A DNA stretch of 64,000 bases from CAJINA01 sp964647585 (GTDB lineage: Bacteria; Desulfobacterota; Desulfobacteria; Desulfobacterales; CAJINA01). The stretch covers positions 1-64,000 of the forward strand of contig CAZYGG010000004.1 of assembly GCA_964647585.1 (NCBI GenBank). The letters are read 5' to 3'. Position numbers and translations under genes: made by a program. Under the pieces are notes generated by a model. The model was not told the DNA's origin. It saw only the letters and a list, made by a program, of their open reading frames with translations, and did not search any database. This document shows, in pieces, positions 1 to 8,948 of the stretch; the stretch's first letter is position 1, and every line of letters starts with the position of its first letter.

Positions 1-85
1 CCAGCATCTCCTGGGTGCCGACATCCATCGATGCCTTTACCGGATCCGCCACTTTGGGTTTCTTCACTTTTTTATCTTCTGCCAT
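1..85 (-). CDS. Probable CO dehydrogenase catalytic subunit, N-terminal fragment (cut by window edge)
   Basis: Only the first 28 codons are visible. The start ATG reads from 85 and is preceded by a strong GGAGG site at about 94-98. The peptide opens MAEDKKVKKPKVADPVK and continues to ASMDVGTQEML. A short basic head followed by an ADP...QEML segment is like the start of anaerobic Ni-Fe CO dehydrogenases (CooS/AcsA), which reduce CO2 to CO for acetyl-CoA synthase. The neighbour upstream in the same direction is cdhD, which fits a CODH/ACS operon. The call rests on a short stretch plus context, so another subunit of the complex remains possible. Confidence 0.55.
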   Translation of the reverse strand, partial: MAEDKKVKKPKVADPVKASMDVGTQEML

Positions 86-164
86 TAGAGGTTCCTCCTC
101 ACAGTTTTGTTTTGGCAATTATGATTCAAACGTTTTCGCAACATGTAAAACCGGTCCGTCTGAT

Positions 165-1730
165 TTAGTAAAGCGGGACTCTCCGGTGAACCCATTTCAG
201 GTTGTCGAGAATCTTCTGGACCTGGTCTTTCTGCTCGGCCGCGGCGGTCATGGGTACTTCTTCTTCGTCACCGGCAGCAGCGGCACGTTTGGCATCCATA
301 GCTTCACGCTCAGCGGCCCGTTTCTGCCGCAGTTCGTCCTCGGCAGCATCCCGTTTGGCCCGATCAGCAGCCGCAGACGCTTTCTTGGCATCGGCATCGG
401 CTTTGGCCTTGGCTTCCGCATCGGCCTTGGCCTTGGCCTCGGCATCCGCCTTGGCTTTGGCGTCGGCTTCGGCTTTGGCAGCCGCATCGGCTTCCGCCTT
501 GGCTTTGGCGGCGGCTTCGGCTTTGGCCTTGGCTTCCGGATCTTCCGCCGGAGCAGCCGCGGGCTCTTCAGCCTTGGGGGCCGCTTTCTTAGCAGCCTTC
601 TTGGCAGCCGCTTTCTTGGGCGCAGCCTTCTTGGCAGCGGCTTTCTTGGGCGCCGCTTTCTTAGCCGGGGCAGCCGCTTTCTTGGCTTCCTCCACAGTCA
701 GATCCGGCTCAGGTGCCAGGGCAGCAAAGTCGATGTCAACATCATCTAGCTGCTTGGTGATACCGGCCACGTCCGCCGCACTCCCGCCGTCACTGACCAG
801 GTCAATAAAGGCCTTGGTCATGCGGATCGACTCCGGATGACGCATGATCAGCACGTTGGAACCGGCCATGAGGTAACTCACCGCACCCACGGCTTCCATC
901 AGGATACCGCGCCGTTCAGGGTCTCCCAGAACGGGGGCTTCTTCCACCGTCTGTTTGGCTTCCTTACATTTCCAGACCTCGTTGGCCAGGTTGTTGATCA
1001 TGGGAAACTGCAGTTTGTCATCCCCCTGGGACATGGCGGCCATGCCCAGACGTTCCATCACCGAATAGCTGTACTCCAAGCCATAGCCCAGACCACCGGT
1101 GGTGGGATCGACAAGGATGCGATCCATGGGCATACCCAGATTTTCAAGCAGGATGTTGACCTGTTTGGCGAGGTTTACGTCGATGGGAGAAGAGGAAATG
1201 ATGGTGTGGCCATAACCCATGGCCGCAGCACCGATTGCCTTGTGGTTTTTGTCTTCGACCGGGCCGATGGTCAGCTCGGCGCCTTCGTGGTCTTCGCAGA
1301 TCTGTTTGAAGATCGCTTCGTCTTTTTCGATGTTGGCTGTACCCCAGAGGATCAGCGGCACATCAATGGCATCCAGAACCTTTTTAACCGTGGCGGATAC
1401 GTCGGCGGGACTGGCGTCTTTGTCATTGGGATCGGCACTTTTCAACTGCAGCACGATCATTTCAGCGCCGAATTCGTCCACGCACTTCTTGGCCCAGGCA
1501 GCCGCGTCGCCAACCACGTCTTTAAACGGCGCCAGGGCGGCTTCGGGCCAATCTTCCGGCTCCGTGTCCCAGATTTCCATGGCGATTCTGGGTTTATTGG
1601 GCATTTCCCCTTCGAATTGGTAAAATGGGTAGCATGTTTCGCCCCCCACTGTAACGGCTTTGTCTCCCTTGCCGATGGAAATCGGCTTGATACCGCCGGC
1701 ATAGGATTCTTTGTAGAATTCGAAACCCAA
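165..1730 (-). CDS. cdhD: Acetyl-CoA decarbonylase/synthase delta subunit (corrinoid Fe-S protein small subunit) with Ala/Lys-rich tail
   Basis: Small subunit of the corrinoid iron-sulfur protein that passes the methyl group from methyl-tetrahydrofolate to acetyl-CoA synthase in the Wood-Ljungdahl pathway. Residues 1 to about 340 form the TIM-barrel-like CdhD/AcsD domain, with segments such as LILWGTANIEKDEAIFKQIC and RILVDPTTGGLGYGLEYSYS. From about residue 345 the protein changes into a low-complexity tail: first KKAAAPAKKAAPKK-type repeats like histone H1, then AKAKAEAD-type repeats likely to be helical, ending in a short ordered-looking segment, ILDNLKWVHRRVPLY. Bacterial CdhD proteins are often near 310 residues, so the 521-residue length comes from this tail. 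Translation appears to begin at TTG (1728-1730), placed 7 nt after AAAGGAG. The next gene downstream is probably the CO dehydrogenase subunit. Confidence 0.9.
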   Translation of the reverse strand: MGFEFYKESYAGGIKPISIGKGDKAVTVGGETCYPFYQFEGEMPNKPRIAMEIWDTEPEDWPEAALAPFKDVVGDAAAWAKKCVDEFGAEMIVLQLKSADPNDKDASPADVSATVKKVLDAIDVPLILWGTANIEKDEAIFKQICEDHEGAELTIGPVEDKNHKAIGAAAMGYGHTIISSSPIDVNLAKQVNILLENLGMPMDRILVDPTTGGLGYGLEYSYSVMERLGMAAMSQGDDKLQFPMINNLANEVWKCKEAKQTVEEAPVLGDPERRGILMEAVGAVSYLMAGSNVLIMRHPESIRMTKAFIDLVSDGGSAADVAGITKQLDDVDIDFAALAPEPDLTVEEAKKAAAPAKKAAPKKAAAKKAAPKKAAAKKAAKKAAPKAEEPAAAPAEDPEAKAKAEAAAKAKAEADAAAKAEADAKAKADAEAKAKADAEAKAKADADAKKASAAADRAKRDAAEDELRQKRAAEREAMDAKRAAAAGDEEEVPMTAAAEQKDQVQKILDNLKWVHRRVPLY

Positions 1731-2114
1731 TGTCTGTCTCCTTTGTCAAAGATTAACGTTTCATTCAGCTACACTCATCTATATCTCTAGTCGGTGTCTC
1801 CACAGCCGGTAAAGCGCTGCACTGATGTGGTTTATCAACCCCCTTTCAAAATGAATTTTTTTTTAGCGTCTATACACCTAATTTGGCAGGTGTTATGTCC
1901 TGGAAAATTGTCGGGCAGCGAGTGGTTCTGCATCCATGCAAGTGATGGCACCCAATCCGGGGAGGGAATGCATCCAACTACTATATGTGCCCCCCTTAGC
2001 CGATCTTGAGCACTACCGGTTGTACATGGTGATTACTACTGGCCACCGGTGTACTTTTGCTTGTTTAATCAGACGGGTAGTGACACTCCTGCCATGATTA
2101 ACCAAGTATTACCA
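1731..2114 (-). other. Long untranslated leader of cdhD
   Basis: About 380 nt lie between the predicted promoter at 2115-2141 and the TTG start of cdhD. No coding signal was seen on either strand. A hairpin with 6-bp arms (ACACCT, 1874-1879; AGGTGT, 1888-1893) and a run of nine A residues on the minus strand near 1857-1865 are visible. No cobalamin-riboswitch B12 box was recognised, although a corrinoid gene follows. Confidence 0.4.
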
Positions 2115-2141
2115 ATTATATAAGGAAGGCCTTTTTGTCAA
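2115..2141 (-). promoter_or_regulatory. Sigma70-type promoter for cdhD
   Basis: On the minus strand a perfect TTGACA (complement of 2136-2141) and a perfect TATAAT (complement of 2115-2120) are separated by 15 bp. The spacer is shorter than the ideal 17 bp, but both hexamers match the consensus exactly. It points toward cdhD and implies a leader of about 375 nt. Confidence 0.6.
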
Positions 2142-2181
2142 TAGAACAGTCCGCTGAATCTCATTTAAAAATTCAAGCGTC

Positions 2182-4131
2182 CTAAATTGAATCCGCCCGG
2201 CGCTGGTCCATCCGCTGCTTCACACGGGGAAACTGGTTCATGTCCGTGTGCGGCAGAAAAAGGGCCGCAATGTAATTGTCCATGTAGGAAGGTGTTTCGG
2301 AGAGTTCAAAGCTGGTCATCATACGGGTCACCGCCACCACATCCCGCCGGATATGGTTGGTCAGCGCGCTCATTTTGGCCCCCATCAGGGAGCCGTTGCC
2401 GATGAAAGTGACCCGGTCGGGATCGATTTCCGGTAACAGTCCGATAGTCATGGCTTTTTCAAGGTCCACATAGGAGCCGAAACCACCGGCCAGGATGATG
2501 TGATCGATATCCGCGATACTCATCCCCACCTCCTCCAGCAGGGTCAGGCAGCCGCTGTAAATGGCCCCTTTGGCACGGATGAGATTTTCGATATCAATTT
2601 CCGTGAGAGCCACATCCCGATCGATCTGGGTATCCTTTTGCCAGGCCAGGACATATTCATAGATCCCGTTGCGCTCCCGAATCCGGTCCGTATCGAGATC
2701 CCGGTTGAATTTACCCTGGTTGTTGATGATGCCGTATTCAAAAAGCGTCGCTACCATGATGATCAAACCGGAGCCGCAGATACCCCGCGGCCGGACACTG
2801 CCCACCGTGATGTTCATGGGCTCCAAGGTAACGGGATCAATGGAGAAATCCTCGATGGCCCCTTTGGCCGCCCGCATGCCGAACTCGATCCCGCCCCCTT
2901 CAAAAGCCGGGCCGGCACTGCAGGCCGCGCAGGCCATCCAGTCCTGGTTGCCGATGACGATTTCGGCATTGGTCCCGATATCCAGGTAGAGCGTCAGGGC
3001 CTCGGCCCGGTACAACCCGGAACCCATCACCCCGGCCACGATATCCCCGCCCACGTAGCTGGATACCTGCGGATAGACCAGGGCGGTTACCTGGTCGCCC
3101 AGGTCGAGTCCGAGGTCGTTGGCCCGGACCGGCGGATAGAGGGTGGCGGACGGTACATACGGCGCCCGGCGAATATAGCGGGGGTTCACCGCCAGAAAAA
3201 GCTGGGTCATGGTGGTATTGGCCGCAATGGTAATGGTGGAAATATCGCCGGCATCGATGCGTGCTTTTTTAACGATCTTACCGATAATCTTGTTCATGGT
3301 CTGGATGACGACCTGATTGAGTTTTTCCAGCCCACCCTCTTTTTCAGCAAAAACGATGCGGGTGATTACATCCTCGCCATAACTGATCTGACCGTTGAAA
3401 TCACCCTGTTCCGCCAAGATTTCACCGGTTTTCAGGTCCAGCAACTGGCCATAGACGGTGGTGGTCCCGATGTCCACGGCGATAGCGAAATTGCGGTCAG
3501 TTGTATCCCCGGCCTGGATATTGATAATGCGGGTCTTACCTTTCTTACGCACGGGTCGGGCCAGGGTAGCAGTAACTTTAAAATCAGACTGGCGCAGGAT
3601 ATCCGGCATGCGTCGAATCACCCGCAGGTCCACTTCCAGGCGGTGTTCGTCGTGCTGCAAATCCAGAAAACTCACCAGGCGGGTCACATCCGGCAGGTGG
3701 TCCTGTTCATTCGGTTCGGGCAGCTCCAGGTAGATTTTTTCCACCGCCGGAAGAAACAGTCCCTCTTCTTTCAGTTCATCAAAGTCCATCTGCTGGATAC
3801 GGGCGGTCTGCCGGGGGGCCACCTGGGTGCCGAGGGCCGACGTATCGACCGACGATTCCACGGGGATTCTCACGGTCAGGTCGCTTTTCACCACGGCCTG
3901 GCAGGCCAGCCGATACCCGGCGGCCAGATCCTCCGCGCTCAGCCGTTCAGATTCACCACCGGCAACGGTCCCGGCTTCCACAATGACCCGGCACTTTCCG
4001 CACACCCCCTCGCCCCCGCAGGAGGCATTCACATGGACCCCGGCTTCCATGGCAGCCCGGAGAAGAGACTCGCCGTCGTTCACGGTTATCTTGCGGTTAT
4101 GCGGCAGAAAGGTCACTTCATGCTGGCTCAT
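2182..4131 (-). CDS. Ferredoxin-ASKHA protein, reductive activator of corrinoid proteins (RACo-like)
   Basis: Probably reduces the inactive Co(II) corrinoid cofactor of a corrinoid protein back to Co(I), using ATP hydrolysis by its actin-like domain. Residues 1-90 form a plant-type [2Fe-2S] ferredoxin domain with NASCGGEGVCGKCRV and a later LACQA cysteine. After a linker, residues from about 210 to the end form the RACo/DUF4445 ASKHA ATPase domain, with AVDIGTTTVYGQLLDLKTG, TLYLDIGTNAEIVIG and LAGGFGSYVD. ATG at 4131 was chosen because it has a GGAG site 8 nt upstream and overlaps the preceding stop codon as ATGA; a longer reading frame to 4176 has no such support. Sitting next to CODH/ACS genes, its natural partner is the CdhD/CdhE corrinoid protein. 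It ends with TAG. Confidence 0.88.
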   Translation of the reverse strand: MSQHEVTFLPHNRKITVNDGESLLRAAMEAGVHVNASCGGEGVCGKCRVIVEAGTVAGGESERLSAEDLAAGYRLACQAVVKSDLTVRIPVESSVDTSALGTQVAPRQTARIQQMDFDELKEEGLFLPAVEKIYLELPEPNEQDHLPDVTRLVSFLDLQHDEHRLEVDLRVIRRMPDILRQSDFKVTATLARPVRKKGKTRIINIQAGDTTDRNFAIAVDIGTTTVYGQLLDLKTGEILAEQGDFNGQISYGEDVITRIVFAEKEGGLEKLNQVVIQTMNKIIGKIVKKARIDAGDISTITIAANTTMTQLFLAVNPRYIRRAPYVPSATLYPPVRANDLGLDLGDQVTALVYPQVSSYVGGDIVAGVMGSGLYRAEALTLYLDIGTNAEIVIGNQDWMACAACSAGPAFEGGGIEFGMRAAKGAIEDFSIDPVTLEPMNITVGSVRPRGICGSGLIIMVATLFEYGIINNQGKFNRDLDTDRIRERNGIYEYVLAWQKDTQIDRDVALTEIDIENLIRAKGAIYSGCLTLLEEVGMSIADIDHIILAGGFGSYVDLEKAMTIGLLPEIDPDRVTFIGNGSLMGAKMSALTNHIRRDVVAVTRMMTSFELSETPSYMDNYIAALFLPHTDMNQFPRVKQRMDQRRADSI

Positions 4132-6023
4132 TGTATATTCTCCATGGAAGTATTGAGGGGTTCGCTGAATGTACACTTTAACTCCACCATATCGCCGTCG
4201 TATGAGCTCGTCATTTTATAGGGAAGCGTTTTAAACAGTGCAATCATCCCTTTGTTGCCCGGAGAGGTATAGGCCACCAGCCCTTCTATTCCGTTTTCAT
4301 GGGCCGCCTCCGCCAGTTTAGCGATGAGGATCCGGCCCAGGCCATGGCCCTGCCATTGCTTGCTGACGGAAAAGGCCACTTCCGCCACGTTCTGGGTCTC
4401 TTCCAGGAGGTACTCACCCACGGCCACGACGCTACTGAAACCGACCTCCCCTGTTAAGGCCACTACGGTGAGATCTTTAACGTAATCTATCTGCGACACC
4501 TCTTGGATTTCCTTGGTCAGAAAGCAGGTTTTCTCATGAAAAAACCGTGAGACCACATCGCTCTTTTCGAGGTTGTAGAAATGCTCCTGGATCCGGCGCT
4601 GGTCAACGGGCTTGGCCGGCCGGAAGGTAAGGGATTCACCGGCAATCTCCAGGGTACTTTCAAGCTTGGCCGGATAGATGCTGCCGTACATGGCTTCCGA
4701 AAGGGTTCGCGACCGGCTTAACAACCCTCTCTCTTTGGCTTCCTGAAACAGTTCATCCCTGAAGTCCGGATGGGCAATACTGATCATGGCCATGGCCCGC
4801 TCCTGTAAACTTTTGCCAAACAGGCTGACCATACCATATTCGGTGACCACGTAATGGACGTCACCCCGGGGTACGACCACTGCCATGTCATCGATCATCG
4901 GCACAATACGGCTGGTTTTGCCCTGGTGGGAAGTCGCCGGCAGCATCAGGATGGACTTGCCCTTCTCGGACTGGGCCGCCCCCCGGATAAAATCCAGCAT
5001 ACCGGTGACACCGGAAAAATGGTTGTAGCGCAGGGCGTCCGCCGCCACCTGGCCGGTGAGATCCATGGATTCCGCGACACATATCGAGACCATATTTTTA
5101 TGCCGGGCGATAATGGCCGGGGCGTTGACATAATCGGACGGCTGAAAATCGATGGCCGGGTTGTCATCTAAAAAATCATACAGCCCCTGTGATCCGATGG
5201 CCCCGCTGGCCACCAGTTTCCCCTCCTTGTATCCCTTGGCCCGGTTCGTAATAACGCCCTCGGATACCAGTCGCATAATCCCGTCCGTCAGATACTCGGT
5301 ATGGATGCCCAGATCCCGTTTACCGGTCAGTGCCAAAAGAAGAGCATGGGGTGCGGCCCCCGGATCGATATGGATGGTGGAACCGTCCCCCACCAGCCGG
5401 GCCACGAGTTTGCCGATCATATCGGCCGATTCGATATAAGGCGGCTCCTCCACAGTCAGTACCGGCTCTTCGTGTTCCACGATCACATCGACATCGTTGA
5501 CATGCACGAAACTCCGGCCGATGATGCGCGGCATACGGGGATTGACCTGGGCGATGACCAGGTCCGCCGACTGGGCGGCTGCCAGGGTAATATCTACGGA
5601 AACCCCCAGGCTCATCCAACCAAAATCGTCCGGGGGGCTCACCTGGATTAGGGCCACATGGATCGGCAGGTGCCGTTGCTTGAAAAGGCGGGGTACGGCG
5701 GAGACATTGATCGGTGTCAGAAACCGCATGTTCCGGGCAATATCTTTGGGCTTGGCAGACCCGAGATAAAACGAGCGGATATCGAAGCTTTGCGCATCGC
5801 CCTTGTCCGCAATCATGGTCAAAGGGGTGGATTCCAGGCTCATCAACCGGATTACTTCGATATTGGTAAACTTCAAAGCGTTGCTGGCCAAGATACTAAC
5901 CAGGTGTTGCGGCTCTCCACAGGAAGAACCGATAAACACCCGCTGGCCGGGCTTGATGGCCCGAATCGCTTTTTCGCCATCACGGAGCTTTTCGATATAG
6001 GCATCAGCCCAGTAGCTTGCCAT
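4128..6023 (-). CDS. Acetyl-CoA hydrolase/4-hydroxybutyrate CoA-transferase family protein fused to a GNAT acetyltransferase domain
   Basis: Residues 1 to about 430 match the acyl-CoA:acetate CoA-transferase / acetyl-CoA hydrolase fold (GSSCGEPQHLV near the N-terminus, then VVPRGDVHYVVTEYGMVSLF, IAHPDFRDELFQEA). These enzymes move CoA between acyl-CoA and a carboxylate through a glutamyl-CoA intermediate. Residues from about 470 to the end look like a GNAT N-acetyltransferase with the acetyl-CoA loop QWQGHGLGRILIAKLAEAA. The combination may let an acyl-CoA or acetyl-CoA signal be sensed or used for lysine acetylation, but the substrate cannot be read from sequence. A GAGGA site lies 8 nt before the ATG at 6023. 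The stop overlaps the start of the corrinoid reactivator by 4 nt, so the two are translationally coupled. Confidence 0.85.
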   Translation of the reverse strand: MASYWADAYIEKLRDGEKAIRAIKPGQRVFIGSSCGEPQHLVSILASNALKFTNIEVIRLMSLESTPLTMIADKGDAQSFDIRSFYLGSAKPKDIARNMRFLTPINVSAVPRLFKQRHLPIHVALIQVSPPDDFGWMSLGVSVDITLAAAQSADLVIAQVNPRMPRIIGRSFVHVNDVDVIVEHEEPVLTVEEPPYIESADMIGKLVARLVGDGSTIHIDPGAAPHALLLALTGKRDLGIHTEYLTDGIMRLVSEGVITNRAKGYKEGKLVASGAIGSQGLYDFLDDNPAIDFQPSDYVNAPAIIARHKNMVSICVAESMDLTGQVAADALRYNHFSGVTGMLDFIRGAAQSEKGKSILMLPATSHQGKTSRIVPMIDDMAVVVPRGDVHYVVTEYGMVSLFGKSLQERAMAMISIAHPDFRDELFQEAKERGLLSRSRTLSEAMYGSIYPAKLESTLEIAGESLTFRPAKPVDQRRIQEHFYNLEKSDVVSRFFHEKTCFLTKEIQEVSQIDYVKDLTVVALTGEVGFSSVVAVGEYLLEETQNVAEVAFSVSKQWQGHGLGRILIAKLAEAAHENGIEGLVAYTSPGNKGMIALFKTLPYKMTSSYDGDMVELKCTFSEPLNTSMENIQ

Positions 6024-6447
6024 TTATCATTCCTCAATTAGGGTAATAAATGAATAAGATTAATGCATGCATCCTGGTTTGTAAAGCATCCCGGCAGGCA
6101 AAAAGGTTGATTAAATCAATCAATTACAAACCAGAAACTGAACCGGCATCAGAAACTGCTAAAGTGATGAAAAGTCCGAAATCCGGAATGTTCTCAAGGC
6201 ACACGCCGCAATTTCGAAGCTCGAAACAAAAGGGCAAATCATAATGACCGAAAGGAATAAACAAAACCTATCATTACAGATAAGTAGCCTCTGTTTTTGT
6301 CATTTGATTTTTTGGATTTTGAATTTGTTTCGATTTTCGTGCTTCGTATTTGCGGCGTTCGCCTTGAAAACCGTGCGAAATTAGTTACCCTCATTAACCC
6401 GATAGCAAGCGGGCTGTTTTCATTTACCATATTTGTCTGACGCAACA
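6024..6447. repeat. Intergenic region with a long imperfect inverted repeat
   Basis: Between two minus-strand genes lies about 420 bp with no convincing gene. Its main feature is an imperfect inverted repeat: left arm about 6200-6247 and right arm about 6297-6361, built on the words TTTGTTTCGA, GCTTCG and TTGCGGCG and extending inward through a GTCATTTGATTT-like segment. It could form a large hairpin in RNA or mark a repeated intergenic element. Confidence 0.5.
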
Positions 6448-8607
6448 CTATCCTCCCCGCAATTTCCGCAGACGCGACTGCAAACGGCTGAAACGACTTT
6501 CTATTTTATTGTTATTGATACCAATGGCCAGAGCCTTGCGGGTGCCCACCAGGACCACAAGTGCCCGGGCCCGGGTAATGGCGGTGTATATCAGGTTGCG
6601 TTGGAGCAGAATATAGTGCTGGGTCAGCACGGGCATCACCACCACCGGGTATTCCGAACCCTGGGACTTGTGAACTGAAACGGCGTATGCCAGAACGATT
6701 TCATTCAGTTCGCCAAAGCTGTAACCGACTTCGCGTTCATCAAAACGGATGTGCACGGTCTCGGCCGGGGCATCAATGTGGGCAATGATGCCGATATCGC
6801 CATTGAAAACATCCTTGTCGTAATTGTTTTTTATCTGCATCACTTTGTCGTTGACACAATACTGCAACTCTCCCCGGGCGACCCCGGACGCCCCCGGATT
6901 CAAGCGTTTTTGGAGTTCCCGGTTTAGATTTTCAGCTCCCGCCACCCCTTTGTGCATGGGGGTCAACACCTGGATATCGCTGCATGGGTCCACGTCGAAA
7001 TGACCGGGAATTCGCCTCTGTACAAGATCAAGAATGGTTTCCAGAACCTGTTGGGGATCTTCTTGTTCGATAAAGTAGAAATCGGATTCGCTCCCCGGCG
7101 GATGGGCTTGGGGCATTTTGCCCCGGTTGACCCGGTGGGCGTTGACCACGATCCGGCTGGCCCGGGCCTGCCGAAATATCTCGGTAAGGGTCACCACCGG
7201 CAACACCTCTGAGCTGATGATATCCGTGAGTACATTCCCCGGTCCCACCGAAGGCAGCTGATTGATATCACCCACCAGGATGATCCTGGCGTGGACGGGA
7301 ACGGCCGATAGAAGGTGCCGGGCCAAGACGATGTCCAGCATGGAGGCTTCGTCAATGATCAGCAGATCGCAAGCCAGCGGGTTGTCCGGGTTCTTCTGGA
7401 AGCCGCCGGCTTTGAAGCTGAATTCAAGCAGGCGGTGAATCGTCTTAGCCGGCAGCCCGGTGGTTTCCTGCATGCGCTTGGCAGCCCGACCGGTGGGTGC
7501 GGCCAACTGCGCCCGGGTTCTGTGGCGGGCATAAATTCTTAAAACCGCATTGATAATTGTCGTTTTCCCCGTCCCGGGCCCACCGGTGATGACCATCACC
7601 TTGCTGCGCAGAGCACACCTGAGGGCTGCTTGCTGGTTGTGAGCCAACTGCAGGCGCAATCGTCCCTGCACCCACGCGATCGCACTATCGGGATCCGGGA
7701 CCTGGTTGGCCGCCGGAGCCGTGATGAGATTTACCAGATGCTCGGCCGTTCCGGTTTCCGACTTGAAAAGCCGGCTTAGAAAAACCGGCTGCCCCTCGAC
7801 CGATTCCATGACCAGACGACCGGTCGCCACGGCTGCCTTGAGGGCGGCGGACACCACTTCGGGGCCAACCCCCAGCAGATCACCCGCCCGCTCGGTAAGA
7901 AGTTCCCGGGGATAGTAAACATGGCCCTCTTCTGCAAAACGGTTGAGCAGAAACAAGAGCCCGGCGACCGCCCGACGGGGATCATCCCTGGGAAACCCCG
8001 TCTGGCTGGCGATTTTATCAGCTATCTTAAATCCTATACCGGTAATATCCGTGGCCAGCTGGTAGGGATTGCTCTGCACGACCGCGATGGCATCACTGCC
8101 GTAACGGGCAAAAATCCGGGCGGCGAAACCCGGACCGACCCCGTGTCCCTGCAGAAAAATCATCACATCCCGGATCTGCCGCTGGGCCATCCAGGCGGTT
8201 TTGATTTTATCCACCGTCCGGGGGCCGATGCCTTTTACCCGGGTGAGCTTTTCTATATCCTTATCTATGATTTCCAGGGTGTTATTGCCAAAGTGGTCCA
8301 CGATCCGGGCGGCCATACTTTTTCCGATCCCCTTTATCAGACCCGAACCCAGGTACTTGCGGATACCGTCGGTCGTCGCCGGAACAAGGGTCCGGCTTTC
8401 CGTAACCTTGAACTGGTCCCCATATTTGGGATGGTTGCTCCATTCCCCGCGCAGGGCCAGCATTTCTCCCGGGGTGGGCGCGATAAAAGTGCCGACCACA
8501 GTCACCGGTTTCCCACTGTCCAGCAGGTTAATACGGGCCACCGTGTAGCCGGTTTCGGCATTGGTGTAGGTGATTCGTTCCAGCTGGCCCTTTAATTCGG
8601 AAAGCAT
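6448..8607 (-). CDS. recD2: RecD2-type ATP-dependent DNA helicase
   Basis: A superfamily 1B 5'-3' DNA helicase of the RecD2 type, which works without RecBC in DNA repair or replication restart. The N-terminal part (residues 1 to about 190) has the OB-like start and helix-hairpin-helix repeats (IEKLTRVKGIGPRTVDKIK). The motor domains follow: Walker A GGPGTGKTTIINAVL near residue 345, Walker B-like LLIIDEASMLD, motif III GDINQLPSVGPGNVL, and the C-terminal YAVSVHKSQGSEYPVVVMPV with TAITRAR. The 719-residue length is normal for RecD2. The ATG at 8607 has only a weak ribosome site. It stands alone, with repeat-rich spacers on both sides. Confidence 0.93.
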   Translation of the reverse strand: MLSELKGQLERITYTNAETGYTVARINLLDSGKPVTVVGTFIAPTPGEMLALRGEWSNHPKYGDQFKVTESRTLVPATTDGIRKYLGSGLIKGIGKSMAARIVDHFGNNTLEIIDKDIEKLTRVKGIGPRTVDKIKTAWMAQRQIRDVMIFLQGHGVGPGFAARIFARYGSDAIAVVQSNPYQLATDITGIGFKIADKIASQTGFPRDDPRRAVAGLLFLLNRFAEEGHVYYPRELLTERAGDLLGVGPEVVSAALKAAVATGRLVMESVEGQPVFLSRLFKSETGTAEHLVNLITAPAANQVPDPDSAIAWVQGRLRLQLAHNQQAALRCALRSKVMVITGGPGTGKTTIINAVLRIYARHRTRAQLAAPTGRAAKRMQETTGLPAKTIHRLLEFSFKAGGFQKNPDNPLACDLLIIDEASMLDIVLARHLLSAVPVHARIILVGDINQLPSVGPGNVLTDIISSEVLPVVTLTEIFRQARASRIVVNAHRVNRGKMPQAHPPGSESDFYFIEQEDPQQVLETILDLVQRRIPGHFDVDPCSDIQVLTPMHKGVAGAENLNRELQKRLNPGASGVARGELQYCVNDKVMQIKNNYDKDVFNGDIGIIAHIDAPAETVHIRFDEREVGYSFGELNEIVLAYAVSVHKSQGSEYPVVVMPVLTQHYILLQRNLIYTAITRARALVVLVGTRKALAIGINNNKIESRFSRLQSRLRKLRGG

Positions 8608-8948
8608 TTGTATTTGAATCCAATTTCTATATTGAGAATAACTGCTTCTCTCTGACTTAACCTGAGAAAGGGTTCCAGGATTCGAGGGGTCGAGGGTTCA
8701 AGGGTTCAAGGGTTCAAGTGCTAAAACCCGAAACCCTTTGAACGTCCAACATTGATGAAGCCGTAAAAAAGTACCAAGCCCGTCACTCCGGCGAAGGCCT
8801 GAGTCCAGAAGGTTCCGAAATCACTGGATCCCGGCCTTCGCCGGGATGACAAAATAGGGAAAAATTCAACTCTATACGATTTCATCGAATTTGGACGCCG
8901 CAGGCGACCGCAGTTCAAAGTTCAATGTTCATTGTTCGATGTTCAGCG
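8608..8948. repeat. Repeat-rich spacer: tandem 8-mers and an interspersed palindrome
   Basis: No gene was seen. Three tandem copies of GGTTCAAG occur at 8695-8718. An imperfect inverted repeat follows, with arms about 8778-8809 (CCGGCGAAGGCCTGAGTCCA) and 8822-8850 (GGATCCCGGCCTTCGCCGGG), of a type scattered through many proteobacterial genomes. A third zone near 8920-8945 has TGTTCA-like short repeats. Confidence 0.6.

Noticed and set aside
15..840. Long plus-strand Gly/Phe- and Ala/Ser-rich open frames opposite cdhD
   Set aside because: They are the complement of the Ala/Lys-rich tail of cdhD; their composition is extreme and no ribosome site supports them.
1731..2114. Cobalamin riboswitch in the cdhD leader
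   Set aside because: The B12 box and the core motifs were not found, although the place would be logical.
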